A program made the position numbers and the translations under genes. A stretch of DNA of 64,000 nt, taken from Euzebya pacifica. GTDB lineage: Bacteria; Actinomycetota; Nitriliruptoria; Euzebyales; Euzebyaceae. Positions 7,586-15,252 of this stretch are shown here, in pieces. Under the pieces are notes generated by a model. That model did no database searches. It was not told the origin of the DNA and saw nothing but the letters and a program-made list of their open reading frames with translations. The stretch is taken from NCBI RefSeq assembly GCF_003344865.1, contig NZ_CP031165.1:4841910-4905909 (forward strand), in the 5' to 3' direction. Numbering within the stretch: position 1 is the first letter of the stretch; each line of letters starts with the position of its first letter.

Positions 7586-8518
7586 GTGACTGCTCGTACG
7601 GCCCGCGTGTCGCTGACGGTGGCGATGGCGCTGTGGGGCCTGCAGTTCGTCGCCAACCACGAGCTGCTGGAGGTGCTGACGGCGACGGAGATCGTGGTCG
7701 TCCGGTTCATCGCGGTGGTCGCCGCGGTGGGCGCGATCCTGCTGTTCGTGCCCCGTCTGCGTCCGAGGTTGGACCGTCGGGACGTCGTGATCCTGGTGTT
7801 CGCCGGGTTGTTGTCGGTCCCGGGCTCCCAGCTGCTGCTGGCGACGGGGCAGAACTACCTCGCCCCGGCGATGGCGGGGCTGGTGGTGGCGACCCAGCCG
7901 GCGGTGACCGCGGCCATGTCGGCGCTGGTGCTGCGCGAGCGGGTGTCGCCGCGTGCGGTCGTCGGCATGGTGCTGGCGCTGGTCGGCGCGGCCGTGGTGA
8001 TCGTCTTCGCGACGGGAGGAGGGACGGCGCTGACCGTCCGCAACCCGTGGGGCGCGGCGCTGGTGTTCCTGGCCCAGGTGTCCTTCGCCGGATACACGGT
8101 GCTGACGAAGGCCGTGCAGGGGCGGATGAACCCGCTGACGTTGACGTTCGCGGGGTTGTTGTTCGGCGCGGTGTGGCTGGTGCCGCTGGCGCCGGGTGCG
8201 CTGGCCGGCATCGGCGCGCTGGAGGGGCTGCGGTGGCTGTGGTTCATCCAGCTCGTGGTCGGCGGGACGTTGATCCCCTACATCGTGTGGAACCTCGCGC
8301 TGGGGGTGCTGCCCGCCAACGAGGTCGGCAGCTACACCTTCCTCGTCCCGCTCTTCGGGGTGGCGTGGAGCTGGACGATCCTGCGGGAGGACCTGTCGCT
8401 GATCGGCCTGGCCGGCGGCGCCCTGATCGTCCTCGGCGTGGTCCTGACCCAGGCCCGTGGCCGCCGCGCCGCCGTCGAACCCACCCTCGCCGACGTGGGC
8501 AGCCCTCCCGCCGCCTGA
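7586..8518 (+). CDS. EamA/DMT-superfamily transporter
   Basis: This 310-residue membrane protein has about ten hydrophobic helices arranged as two EamA repeats: the first from VAMALWGLQFVANHELL to VVIVFATGG, the second from WGAALVFLAQVSFAGYTVL to ALIVLGVVLTQ. The repeat-closing motif (VGGTLIPYIVWNLALGVLPANEVGSYTFLVPLFGV) is typical of drug/metabolite exporters. I took the GTG at 7586 because GGGGAGG lies 6 bases upstream; the frame upstream is a shadow of the divergent gene. The nearby operator 2 suggests it exports a pathway intermediate or end product, but the substrate cannot be told. Confidence 0.88.
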   Translation: MTARTARVSLTVAMALWGLQFVANHELLEVLTATEIVVVRFIAVVAAVGAILLFVPRLRPRLDRRDVVILVFAGLLSVPGSQLLLATGQNYLAPAMAGLVVATQPAVTAAMSALVLRERVSPRAVVGMVLALVGAAVVIVFATGGGTALTVRNPWGAALVFLAQVSFAGYTVLTKAVQGRMNPLTLTFAGLLFGAVWLVPLAPGALAGIGALEGLRWLWFIQLVVGGTLIPYIVWNLALGVLPANEVGSYTFLVPLFGVAWSWTILREDLSLIGLAGGALIVLGVVLTQARGRRAAVEPTLADVGSPPAA

Positions 8519-8558
8519 CCCCCGACCCCCCGACCCCCCCGGCCTGGTCCGACCGATC

Positions 8559-8780
8559 GGCGCGGCTATCGGCGCGATCGGGGCCCAACCCACCCATACG
8601 CGCGTTGGGGCACGATCCGCTCGGTCCGCCGGCGCGACTATCGGCGCGATCGGGGCCCAACCCACCCATACGCGCGTTGCGGCACGATCCGCTCGAGTCA
8701 GGCGGCCGGAGTGGGTCGGCCATCGGCGCGATCGGGGCCTGCGTCGGCCATCGACGCGGTTCGGCACGATCCGCTCGAGG
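8559..8780. repeat. Degenerate tandem repeat in the 345-bp gap after the DMT gene
   Basis: The gap 8519-8863 holds no convincing gene. Two near-identical 72-bp units start at 8559 and 8631, and a shorter diverged third copy is offset by 82 bp. Each unit contains ATCGGCGCGATCGGGG and ends in CACGATCCGCTCG; the first two also share CCCAACCCACCCATACGCGC. Unit 3 has lost the middle. The first 40 bases of the gap are a C-rich run after the stop codon. Confidence 0.85.
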
Positions 8781-8863
8781 AGCGCCGGGGAGCCGGGGAC
8801 GCCGACCACGCTGTGGGCGGTAGGCTCTCGCCGTCGCAGTCGAGCAGGCCAGGGGTGGTCGAG

Positions 8864-9346
8864 GTGAAGCAGCGTGTGTCGCGTGCCGTCATCGCGGCGG
8901 TGGTGGTGCTGGGGTCAGCGGTTGCCAGCGGGTGCTCCACGGCGGAGATCCCCGGCATGGCCGACGTGCTCGACCTGCCCACCGACGGCTCGCACGTGCT
9001 GACGAGCGGCGAGGACTGGCAGCTCGTCGTCACGCCGCACCAAGCACTGGAGCTCAGGCAGGAGCGGCGCATATCTGGCGTCAGCGACTACACCCGACCC
9101 ATCACCCTGACCGAGGCGCACGGCTTCGATGCCACGAGGAACGGGAACCCGGTCACGGTGGTCGCCGGGCCGGTGGGTGACGACGCTGCCCGCGTCGAGG
9201 TGGAGAGCCTCAACGGCGTCGTCGATGACGCAGCGATCGTGCGCGCACACGGCCTGACGTGGTTCTGGCTGGAGCTGGCCGACGACGACCTCTTCCAGAT
9301 CACCGCCTACGACGACCAGGGCGAGATCCTCGATCAGCGGCGGTAG
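8864..9346 (+). CDS. Small putative lipoprotein
   Basis: This is a 160-residue protein. The N-terminus VKQRVSRAVIAAVVVLGSAVASGCST is a type II signal with basic head, hydrophobic core and lipobox VASGC, so it should be anchored outside the membrane through Cys-24. The mature part is acidic, with no recognised domain, and ends in a short beta-rich stretch (WFWLELADDDLFQITAYDDQGEIL). The GTG at 8864 has AGGGG 8 bases upstream; a GTG three codons earlier is an alternative. The gene overlaps the convergent hydrolase by 13 bases at its 3' end. Nothing links it to the catabolic regulon. Confidence 0.75.
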   Translation: MKQRVSRAVIAAVVVLGSAVASGCSTAEIPGMADVLDLPTDGSHVLTSGEDWQLVVTPHQALELRQERRISGVSDYTRPITLTEAHGFDATRNGNPVTVVAGPVGDDAARVEVESLNGVVDDAAIVRAHGLTWFWLELADDDLFQITAYDDQGEILDQRR

Positions 9347-10209
9347 GCCGATGCCAGGCGGGACAGGATGTCCGCCAGGTCGCAGGGGTGATCGAGCATC
9401 AGGTGGTGGTGGCCCGGCTCGACCAGCAGCTCGAGGTCGGGGTCGGCAGCGGCCATGTGGGTCAGGCGGTCGCGCTGCTCGACCGGCACGACGGGCGAGT
9501 CGTCGGCCACGATCACCGTCGCTGGACAGCGGGCACTTTCCAGGACCACGCCCACATCCCCAGGCCGGTCGGGTGGGTGCCCCACGAACAGGGCGGGGTC
9601 GAACGCCCACGTCCACCCCTCGGCATGTTCGACCACGGCGTGGGCCGCGAGGTGCGCCAGCAGGGAGGGGTGGACGACCGGCTGGGCGGGCAGCAGCCGG
9701 AACCGCCTGGTCAGCGCCTCCGCAGAGCTGGCATACCGCCGGGCGGCCATGATCTGCTCGGCGTGGCCGATGGACTCCGGCGGCGGGATGTCCAGCGGCG
9801 TGTCGACGACCACCACTCCCCCGAGCCTGTCGCCGTGGGCTGCCCCGACCATCGCCGCCACGACCCCGCACATCGAGTGCCCCACGACCACGGGGGACGG
9901 CCCGCCCACCTCCTCCACCACGGCCATCACCTGGTCGACCCAACCGGTGAAGGAGTAGCGGTCGAGGTGCGACGACCGGCCGTGGCCGACCATGTCCAGC
10001 GCGACGACGTGCCATCGGTCCGCCAGCAGTCCGGCCACGGCGCTCCACCATCCGGCGTGCGCCCCGCCGCCGTGCAGGACGACCAGGACCGGGCACCCGA
10101 GCGTCCCCCACTCCAACCGGTGGTGGTCCACCCCATCGACGGTCGTCACGACCGAACGCGGCTCGCGGGCGAGGGCGGCGCCCAACCAAGGCGGCGAAGG
10201 ACTGGTCAT
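9334..10209 (-). CDS. Alpha/beta hydrolase
   Basis: This 291-residue alpha/beta-hydrolase-fold protein shows the oxyanion-hole motif HGGGAHAGWW, the strand VVALDMVGHGRS and the nucleophile elbow GHSMCG. A late Asp is seen in VIVADDSP and the catalytic His in EPGHHHLML. Relatives cleave esters, lactones or C-C bonds such as meta-cleavage products. The substrate is not evident. It starts next to operator 3; reading towards the gene, the operator end continues as TAAACT, a TAnnnT -10 candidate, and AGGA precedes the ATG. Membership of the regulon suggests hydrolysis of an ester, lactone or ring-cleavage intermediate. Confidence 0.85.
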   Translation of the reverse strand: MTSPSPPWLGAALAREPRSVVTTVDGVDHHRLEWGTLGCPVLVVLHGGGAHAGWWSAVAGLLADRWHVVALDMVGHGRSSHLDRYSFTGWVDQVMAVVEEVGGPSPVVVGHSMCGVVAAMVGAAHGDRLGGVVVVDTPLDIPPPESIGHAEQIMAARRYASSAEALTRRFRLLPAQPVVHPSLLAHLAAHAVVEHAEGWTWAFDPALFVGHPPDRPGDVGVVLESARCPATVIVADDSPVVPVEQRDRLTHMAAADPDLELLVEPGHHHLMLDHPCDLADILSRLASAYRR

Positions 10210-10229
10210 ACGACGGATCCTGCCATAGT

Positions 10230-10246
10230 TTACTTATCAGTAAGTC
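10230..10246. promoter_or_regulatory. Operator 3 between hydrolase and SnoaL gene
   Basis: TTACT-TATC-AGTAA is perfect at 10230-10243. The 16-mer TACTTATCAGTAAGTC aligns with TACCGAACGGTAAGTA of operator 4. It is a weaker match to the consensus than most others. Confidence 0.6.
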
Positions 10247-10266
10247 ACCTGCGCCGAGGAGCCGCC

Positions 10267-10731
10267 ATGTCCAACACCGCCAACGACCTCGAGGCCATCC
10301 GTGGGCTGCTCGGCCGATACGCCGACCACATCGACGCGGTGGACCTCGACGGCCTCGCCACGCTGTTCACCGAGGACGCGACCGCGTGGCTGCTGGGCAC
10401 CGAGCTGACCGGTCGCGACGAGATCATCGATTACGTCGGAAAGGCGCTGGATCGGTGCGAGGCCACCAGCCACCTCATCGGCAGCCACGTCGTGGACGCC
10501 GCGTGGGACAGCGCCACCCAGACGGCGGTGGTGCAGGCGTTCCACCGCTTCCGCGACACCGGCGAGACGTGGCTGCTGCACGGCCGGTACGTCCAGTCCC
10601 TCGTCCTCACCGGCGACGGGTGGAGGATCACCCGCCACGAGCTGCACGGCATCGGCTCGGAGCCCGACGGTGGCGGACCGTCCCGCAGCTACAGCGGCCA
10701 CCCCCGCCGCCGGACACCGCAGACCACCTGA
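10267..10731 (+). CDS. SnoaL-like (NTF2-fold) protein
   Basis: This 154-residue protein has the family pattern LEAIRGLLGRYADHIDAVDLDGLATLFTEDATAW, then GRDEIIDYVGKALD and a C-terminal strand set ending DGWRITRHELHGIGSEPDGG. Start ATG 10267 has GAGGAGCC upstream; the long upstream frame is a shadow of the hydrolase. It resembles the SnoaL gene at 3641-4111 in length and in the HELHG..SEP tail. Members act as isomerases, cyclases, dehydratases or epoxide hydrolases, or have no known activity. It stands across operator 3 from the hydrolase. A weak CCCTC/GAGGG hairpin follows its stop and faces the convergent TIM-barrel gene. Confidence 0.78.
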   Translation: MSNTANDLEAIRGLLGRYADHIDAVDLDGLATLFTEDATAWLLGTELTGRDEIIDYVGKALDRCEATSHLIGSHVVDAAWDSATQTAVVQAFHRFRDTGETWLLHGRYVQSLVLTGDGWRITRHELHGIGSEPDGGGPSRSYSGHPRRRTPQTT

Positions 10732-10756
10732 CCCACCCTCAACCGAACGAGGGGGA

Positions 10757-11572
10757 TCAGCGCGACGCGGCCAGGACCGAGCGCGTCGCTGCGGCGGCCA
10801 TGGCGACCGCCTTGGTCGTCGGCATCCGCCCGAGGCGAGGCGAGATGACCTCCACGCACAACGGCGTGTCGACCAGCACGTGCCGCAACGCACCGAGGAA
10901 GCCGGACAGGTCGAACGTGCCGTCACCGGGCAGCTCGCGTTCCATCGTCTCCTCCTCCAGCGGGATGTCGTCCTGCCGTGGTCCGGCGTCGTCGACCTGC
11001 ACGGCGGCGACCAGATCGGCGGGGACGTCCTCCAGCAGCCCGAGGTCGTCGCCACCGCGGAAGTGATGCCAGCTGTCGATGACCACCCCGCCGTTCGGGC
11101 GCCCGGCATCCTCCACGATCCGCCTCGCGGACGGCAGGTCGGGCACGGTGGTCCAGGGCAGGTACTCCAGCCCCACGGCCAGCCCGTGTTCGGCGGCCCG
11201 GTCGCACAGGCCGGCGAACGTCGACGCCACCCGGTCAGGGGGTCCCTCGACGTCGCCGACGACGGTGACGTGCCGGCCGCCGAGGGCGTCGGCCAGCTCG
11301 AACACCCGCTGCTCGTGGCGCTGCGCGCTGGCCAGCGGTTCGCCCGTGGCACCCCAGCCGCTGATCACATCGATCTCGACCACGTCGAGACCGCCCTGGC
11401 GAAGCATCGCCTGCATGTCGGCGTCCGACAGGCCGGCCTCGTGGGCGCGTGTCCGGTCACCCGGACGCAGGCCGATGCCGTCGAATCCGGCCGCAGCAGC
11501 CGCGGTGACCCGGGCCTCGAACGGCGCGTCGGGCACGGTCATGACCGACAACGCCAGCTCGGGGGACATCAC
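10757..11572 (-). CDS. Sugar-phosphate isomerase/epimerase-type TIM-barrel protein
   Basis: This 271-residue protein fits the xylose-isomerase-like/AP-endonuclease-2 TIM barrel. It has metal-ligand-like acidic residues on strand ends: GLEYLPW, VVIDSWHHFRGGDD, AAVQVDDAG and a late CVEVISPRL. The spacing LEY / DSWHH / QVDD / EV is typical of the divalent-metal site. Such enzymes isomerise sugars, inosose or dehydroshikimate-like compounds. It is the last gene of the Rieske-LLM-P450 operon, 13 bases after the P450 stop. A role in rearranging a hydroxylated or keto ring intermediate is only a guess. Confidence 0.8.
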   Translation of the reverse strand: MMSPELALSVMTVPDAPFEARVTAAAAAGFDGIGLRPGDRTRAHEAGLSDADMQAMLRQGGLDVVEIDVISGWGATGEPLASAQRHEQRVFELADALGGRHVTVVGDVEGPPDRVASTFAGLCDRAAEHGLAVGLEYLPWTTVPDLPSARRIVEDAGRPNGGVVIDSWHHFRGGDDLGLLEDVPADLVAAVQVDDAGPRQDDIPLEEETMERELPGDGTFDLSGFLGALRHVLVDTPLCVEVISPRLGRMPTTKAVAMAAAATRSVLAASR

Positions 11573-11585
11573 CGGGACGCCCCAG

Positions 11586-12842
11586 TCAGGACGCCGGAAC
11601 CGCGTCGTGTGCGACCGGCAGCGACTTCAGCGCGCGGGACGCCAGGCTCGGCACGTACTCCAGGGTCGCGTCGTCGGCCAGGCGCAGGCCGGGCAGCCGC
11701 TCGACGATGCTCTGCAGCATGTGCCGCATCTCCAGCCTGGCCAGCTGCGCTCCGATGCAGGCGTGGATGCCCCGTCCGAAGGCGACGTGCCGGTTGGGAT
11801 GGCGGGTGATGTCCAGCGACCCGGCGTCGTCGAAGTAGTCGGGGTCGTGGTTGGCCCCGGCCAGCGCGAGGAAGATCCGGTCGCCCGCCGGGACCGTCAC
11901 CCCGTCGAGCTCGATGTCCTCCAGCACCCAGCGCACCAGCACCTTGATCGGCCCGTCGATGCGCAGCAGCTCCTCCACCGCCTTGGCGGCCATGTCGGGG
12001 TCCTGCCGCATCGCCTCCATCTGCTCGGGGTTGCGCAGCAGGGCGAGCACGCCGTTGGCGGTGGCGTTGATGGTGGTCTCGTGGCCGGCGAACAGCAGCA
12101 GCGCCAGCATGCTGAGCAGCTCCTGGTCGTCCAGCCGGTCGCCGTCCTCGACGGGGGCGGCGAGGGCGCTGATCATGTCCTCGCCCGGTTCGGCACGGGC
12201 GGCGTCGACCAGCCCCTGCAGGTAGGCGAACATCTCCTCGATACCGCGCAGCGCCCGTTCGTGGCGGTCACCGCGTGCGGCCCCGCCGGCCCCGAAGGCG
12301 ACCAGCGCGAGCTCGTCGGACCATGCGCGGAAGCGGTCCTGGTCCTCCAGCGGCACACCCATCATCTCGGCGATGACGGCGGCGGGCAGCGGGTAGGCGA
12401 CGTGGTGGATCAGGTCCCGTTCACCGGAGGCGATGAAGTCGTCGAGGATCTGGTCGACGCGGGCCTGGATGGCCTCGCCCATGAGGCTGATCCGCTGGCC
12501 CTTGAAGGCTCCGGCGGCGAGCTTGCGCAGGCGGGTGTGGGCGGGCGGGTCGGACACGACCATCCACGACTTGAGGATCTCCAGGATCCGCGAGGCCGAC
12601 GACTCCTCCCCCGGGGCGTCCTCGGCACGGGCCCGGGCCAGCACCGGCGCGACGCGGTCGGAGGACAACCGGCGGTCGGTCAACGCCGACTCCACGTCGC
12701 GGTAACGGGCGACGATCCAGGCCTGGTGGCGGTCGGACCACACCGCCGGGGCGGTGTCGCGGAGCGCCTGCATGGTGGCGTAGGGGTCCTCGGTGGCCTC
12801 GGGGGACAGCAGGTCGACGTCGTCGAGCGCGGTCGTGGTCAT
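11586..12842 (-). CDS. Cytochrome P450 monooxygenase
   Basis: This 418-residue soluble bacterial class I P450 shows the I-helix oxygen-binding motif FAGHETT, the K-helix ExxR in EELLRIDG, and the heme-binding FGRGIHACIGAQLAR with Cys-362 as thiolate ligand. It hydroxylates a substrate using electrons from a ferredoxin and ferredoxin reductase. A Rieske ferredoxin is encoded at 14079 in the same operon, and a FAD ferredoxin reductase at 15252 in the divergent operon. No dedicated 3Fe-4S ferredoxin lies beside it, so it may use the Rieske protein or a remote partner. It sits between the LLM and TIM-barrel genes. Confidence 0.95.
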   Translation of the reverse strand: MTTTALDDVDLLSPEATEDPYATMQALRDTAPAVWSDRHQAWIVARYRDVESALTDRRLSSDRVAPVLARARAEDAPGEESSASRILEILKSWMVVSDPPAHTRLRKLAAGAFKGQRISLMGEAIQARVDQILDDFIASGERDLIHHVAYPLPAAVIAEMMGVPLEDQDRFRAWSDELALVAFGAGGAARGDRHERALRGIEEMFAYLQGLVDAARAEPGEDMISALAAPVEDGDRLDDQELLSMLALLLFAGHETTINATANGVLALLRNPEQMEAMRQDPDMAAKAVEELLRIDGPIKVLVRWVLEDIELDGVTVPAGDRIFLALAGANHDPDYFDDAGSLDITRHPNRHVAFGRGIHACIGAQLARLEMRHMLQSIVERLPGLRLADDATLEYVPSLASRALKSLPVAHDAVPAS

Positions 12843-12889
12843 GGGTGGCTCCTGGAGGGTCGGGTGTGTCGGAGGAGGGTGGTGGCCGG

Positions 12890-14005
12890 TCAGGCGCCCT
12901 TGACCATGGCCTTCAGCTCGTTCATGCCCTGGAAGCTGTACCGGGCGAGCTCGGGGTCACCGAGGCCGGTGATGTTCCACATGACGAGGTGGCGCAGGCC
13001 AGCGTCGTGGTAGCGCTCGATCTCCTCGGCGAGCTGCTCGGGGGTGCCGGCGAAGGCGTAGTGGGACGACACCTGCGGCGGGATCTTGGTGAGGATGCGG
13101 TCGACCTCCTCACGCGGGACGCGGGTGGGGATGAAGTCGTGGAAGCCGCCGCTGCCGCCGAGGGGCGGCTCGAGGCCCATGGACTCATACACCCAGTTGG
13201 GCATGAGGATGCAGAGCATGCGGACCATCTCCGAGGCCAGCAAGCGCTGCACGGACTCCTCGTCGGGGCCGATCAGGAAGTAACCGAGCATGCCGGGCGT
13301 GAACCCGTCCATGTTGCGTCCGGCGTCCTTGCCGGCCTTCAGGATCGTGTCGAGGGAGGAGCGGTAGGCCTCGGGCGACATCTTGGTCGGCAGCCAGCCG
13401 TCGGCGTACTGGCCCGTGAGGCCGAGCATGCGGGGGCCGTGGGCGGCCAGCCAGATCTCCGGCGGGGTGTCGCCGTAGGGGTCCAGGCCCATGACGGCGT
13501 CCTTGAGGCGGAAGTGCGTGCCCTCGAAGTCGACCTTCTCCGCGCCGGCGTTGAAGAGGAGCTTGATGACCTCCAGGCCCTCGGCGAGCTTGCCGACCGG
13601 CTTGTCCCACTCCATCCCGTAGGGCTCGATGTTGAGCTGTTCGCCCGAGCCGACACCGAGGATGGCGCGACCCTTGGTCATGTGGTCCAGCGTCAGCATC
13701 GTCTGGGCGACCGACGCGGGGTGGCGGCGCAGCAGGTCGGTGACGCAGGTGCCGAGCTTGATCGTCTCGGTCTGCGCGCCGACGGCCGACATCATCGCGA
13801 ACGGGTCGGCGTACACGTGGCTGGACTGCTGGTAGTTGGCCAGCGGCGTGTAGTCGGTGTTCCACATGCTGTCGGGGTGCCAGCCCATGAGGTGGTCGGG
13901 CCACCAGATGCCGTCGTAGCCGGCCTGCTCCATCTTCACCCCGGCGGCGATGCCACGGTCGATCGGTGGGGTGATGGCGCCTGGGGCGCCGAGCTGGATG
14001 TCCAT
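12890..14005 (-). CDS. LLM-class F420-dependent oxidoreductase
   Basis: This 371-residue protein belongs to the luciferase-like monooxygenase fold using coenzyme F420. It shows EQAGYDGIWWPDHLMGW, the conserved IKLGTCVTDLLRRHPASVAQTMLTL and GRAILGVGSGEQLNIEPYG. The layout ending in WNITGLGDPELA resembles glucose-6-phosphate dehydrogenase (Fgd) and phthiodiolone ketoreductase relatives. The activity is hydride transfer between F420 and an alcohol or ketone. Start ATG 14005 has GAGCCACC upstream, which is weak. It lies between the Rieske and P450 genes, which suggests oxidation of the alcohol made by the P450. That order is inferred. Confidence 0.9.
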   Translation of the reverse strand: MDIQLGAPGAITPPIDRGIAAGVKMEQAGYDGIWWPDHLMGWHPDSMWNTDYTPLANYQQSSHVYADPFAMMSAVGAQTETIKLGTCVTDLLRRHPASVAQTMLTLDHMTKGRAILGVGSGEQLNIEPYGMEWDKPVGKLAEGLEVIKLLFNAGAEKVDFEGTHFRLKDAVMGLDPYGDTPPEIWLAAHGPRMLGLTGQYADGWLPTKMSPEAYRSSLDTILKAGKDAGRNMDGFTPGMLGYFLIGPDEESVQRLLASEMVRMLCILMPNWVYESMGLEPPLGGSGGFHDFIPTRVPREEVDRILTKIPPQVSSHYAFAGTPEQLAEEIERYHDAGLRHLVMWNITGLGDPELARYSFQGMNELKAMVKGA

Positions 14006-14078
14006 TGCGGTGGCTCCTCGAGGGGCTCGGTGGCTGGCTGGGGGTGGCTGTGTGGTCTGGGGGTCTCGGTGGGGGGCG

Positions 14079-14396
14079 TCAGACGGTGACGAGGACGTCG
14101 TCGCCGTCGGTGGTGACGGGGTAGGTCCTGACCGGTTCGGTGGCCGGCAGGGTCAGCGCCTCGCCGGTGCGCAGGTCGAAGACGGAGTTGTGGGCGGGAC
14201 ACTCGATGCAGCTGCCGTCGAGCCAGCCCTCGCTGAGCGACTCCTCCTCGTGGCTGCAGATGTCGTCGACCGCGAACAGCTCGTCGTCGTCGGTGCGGGC
14301 CAGGCAGACGCGTTGGCCACCGAGCTCGAGCAGCCGGACCTCGCCGGGAGCCAGGGACGCCGCCCCCGCCACCCGATGTGTGTTCGACTCGGTCAC
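14079..14396 (-). CDS. Rieske [2Fe-2S] ferredoxin-like protein
   Basis: This is a 105-residue single-domain Rieske protein. The cluster ligands are Cys-47/His-49 (ICSHEEE) and Cys-66/His-69 (CPAHNS), the C-x-H...C-x2-H pattern of oxygenase ferredoxins and NirD-like proteins. The GTG at 14396 has GGGAGG 7 bases upstream. The upstream ATG at 14435 falls inside the presumed -10 (TATTAT) and is rejected. It heads the operon Rieske-LLM-P450-TIM barrel, and across operator 4 stands a ferredoxin reductase, so the pair probably forms an electron chain. No oxygenase alpha subunit with a mononuclear iron site is present nearby. Confidence 0.92.
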   Translation of the reverse strand: MTESNTHRVAGAASLAPGEVRLLELGGQRVCLARTDDDELFAVDDICSHEEESLSEGWLDGSCIECPAHNSVFDLRTGEALTLPATEPVRTYPVTTDGDDVLVTV

Positions 14397-14439
14397 GCTC
14401 GATCCTCCCGGGGTTGTCTGACGGTGCCTCGTCATAATA

Positions 14440-14461
14440 GTCTACCGAACGGTAAGTAGAC
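14440..14461. promoter_or_regulatory. Operator 4 and overlapping promoters
   Basis: The core TACCGAACGGTAAGTA (14443-14458) is flanked so that GTCTAC and GTAGAC also form outer arms. Reading left, CGGTA continues into TAGACT and TATTAT (14434-14439), strong -10 candidates for the Rieske operon. Reading right, GGTAAGTAGAC serves the SDR operon. Confidence 0.8.
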
Positions 14462-14532
14462 AACCCTCCCGGCCCGTGTTCCTGCGGTACCCACGGGGGT
14501 TGGATGTGGCACTCGATGTGAACGGAGCGGAC

Positions 14533-15252
14533 GTGACAGACCTCGATGGACGGGTCGTGGCGGTGACCGGCGCAGGTTCCGGCATCGGCCTGGCCACGGT
14601 TGCGCTGCTCCGCGAACGGGGGGCCACCACGGTCTCGTGGGACCTGTCCCCCATCGAGGTGGAGGCGCCCCACCGCGCCGCCGTGCTCGACGTCACCGAC
14701 GAGGGCGCCGTGGCGCTGGCGGTGTCGGATGCCATCAACGACCTCGGCCGCCTGCACGGCCTGGTCAACTGCGCCGGGACGCTGGGCCACACCGGCGACC
14801 GCCTGGCCGACCAGCCCCTCAACCGGGCCCGCACCACGTTCGAGGTCAACACCCACGCGGTCCTCTCGACGATGCAGCAGGTACTGCCGCACATGGTCGC
14901 CTCCGGGGGCGGTGCGATCGTCAACGTCGCCTCCAACGCCGCGCTGGGTGCCCGGCCCGGGCTGGCCCCCTACTCCGCCTCCAAGGCCGCCTCGATCGCC
15001 TACACCCGGACCGCCGCGCGGGAATACGGCCGCCACGGGGTGCGCGTCAACGCCGTCTGCCCCGGCGGCACGGCGACGCCCATGGTGGGTGACGTCACCG
15101 AGGAGTCGATGGAGCGTGTCACCCGTGCAATCCCGCTGGGCCGCTGGGCCGAGCCGTCGGAGATCGCGGCCACCATCGTGTTCCTGCTGTCCGACGAGGC
15201 GTCCTACGTGTCGGGGGCGACGTTGGTCGTCGACGGCGGGGCGACCGCGTGA
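14533..15252 (+). CDS. Short-chain dehydrogenase/reductase
   Basis: This 239-residue classical SDR has a nucleotide-binding TGAGSGIG at residues 12-19, the NCAGTLG motif, the catalytic Ser in VASNAAL and YSASK as catalytic Tyr/Lys. The C-terminus AIPLGRWAEPSEIAATIVFLLSDEASYVSGATLVVDGG is typical of 3-oxoacyl-ACP-reductase-like enzymes. The GTG at 14533 follows GGAG; starts further upstream exist in frame (14518, 14476) but have poorer sites. It overlaps the ferredoxin reductase gene as TGATG. A role as a beta-hydroxyacyl-CoA or alcohol dehydrogenase in the regulon is likely. Confidence 0.9.
   Translation: MTDLDGRVVAVTGAGSGIGLATVALLRERGATTVSWDLSPIEVEAPHRAAVLDVTDEGAVALAVSDAINDLGRLHGLVNCAGTLGHTGDRLADQPLNRARTTFEVNTHAVLSTMQQVLPHMVASGGGAIVNVASNAALGARPGLAPYSASKAASIAYTRTAAREYGRHGVRVNAVCPGGTATPMVGDVTEESMERVTRAIPLGRWAEPSEIAATIVFLLSDEASYVSGATLVVDGGATA

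Noticed and set aside
8559-8780. CRISPR array
   Set aside because: Units are 72-82 bp with most of the unit conserved, not short repeats with unique spacers, and no cas genes are near.
14397-14435. Longer start (MTRHRQTT) for the Rieske protein
   Set aside because: That ATG lies within the presumed -10 hexamer; the GTG at 14396 has a proper ribosome site.
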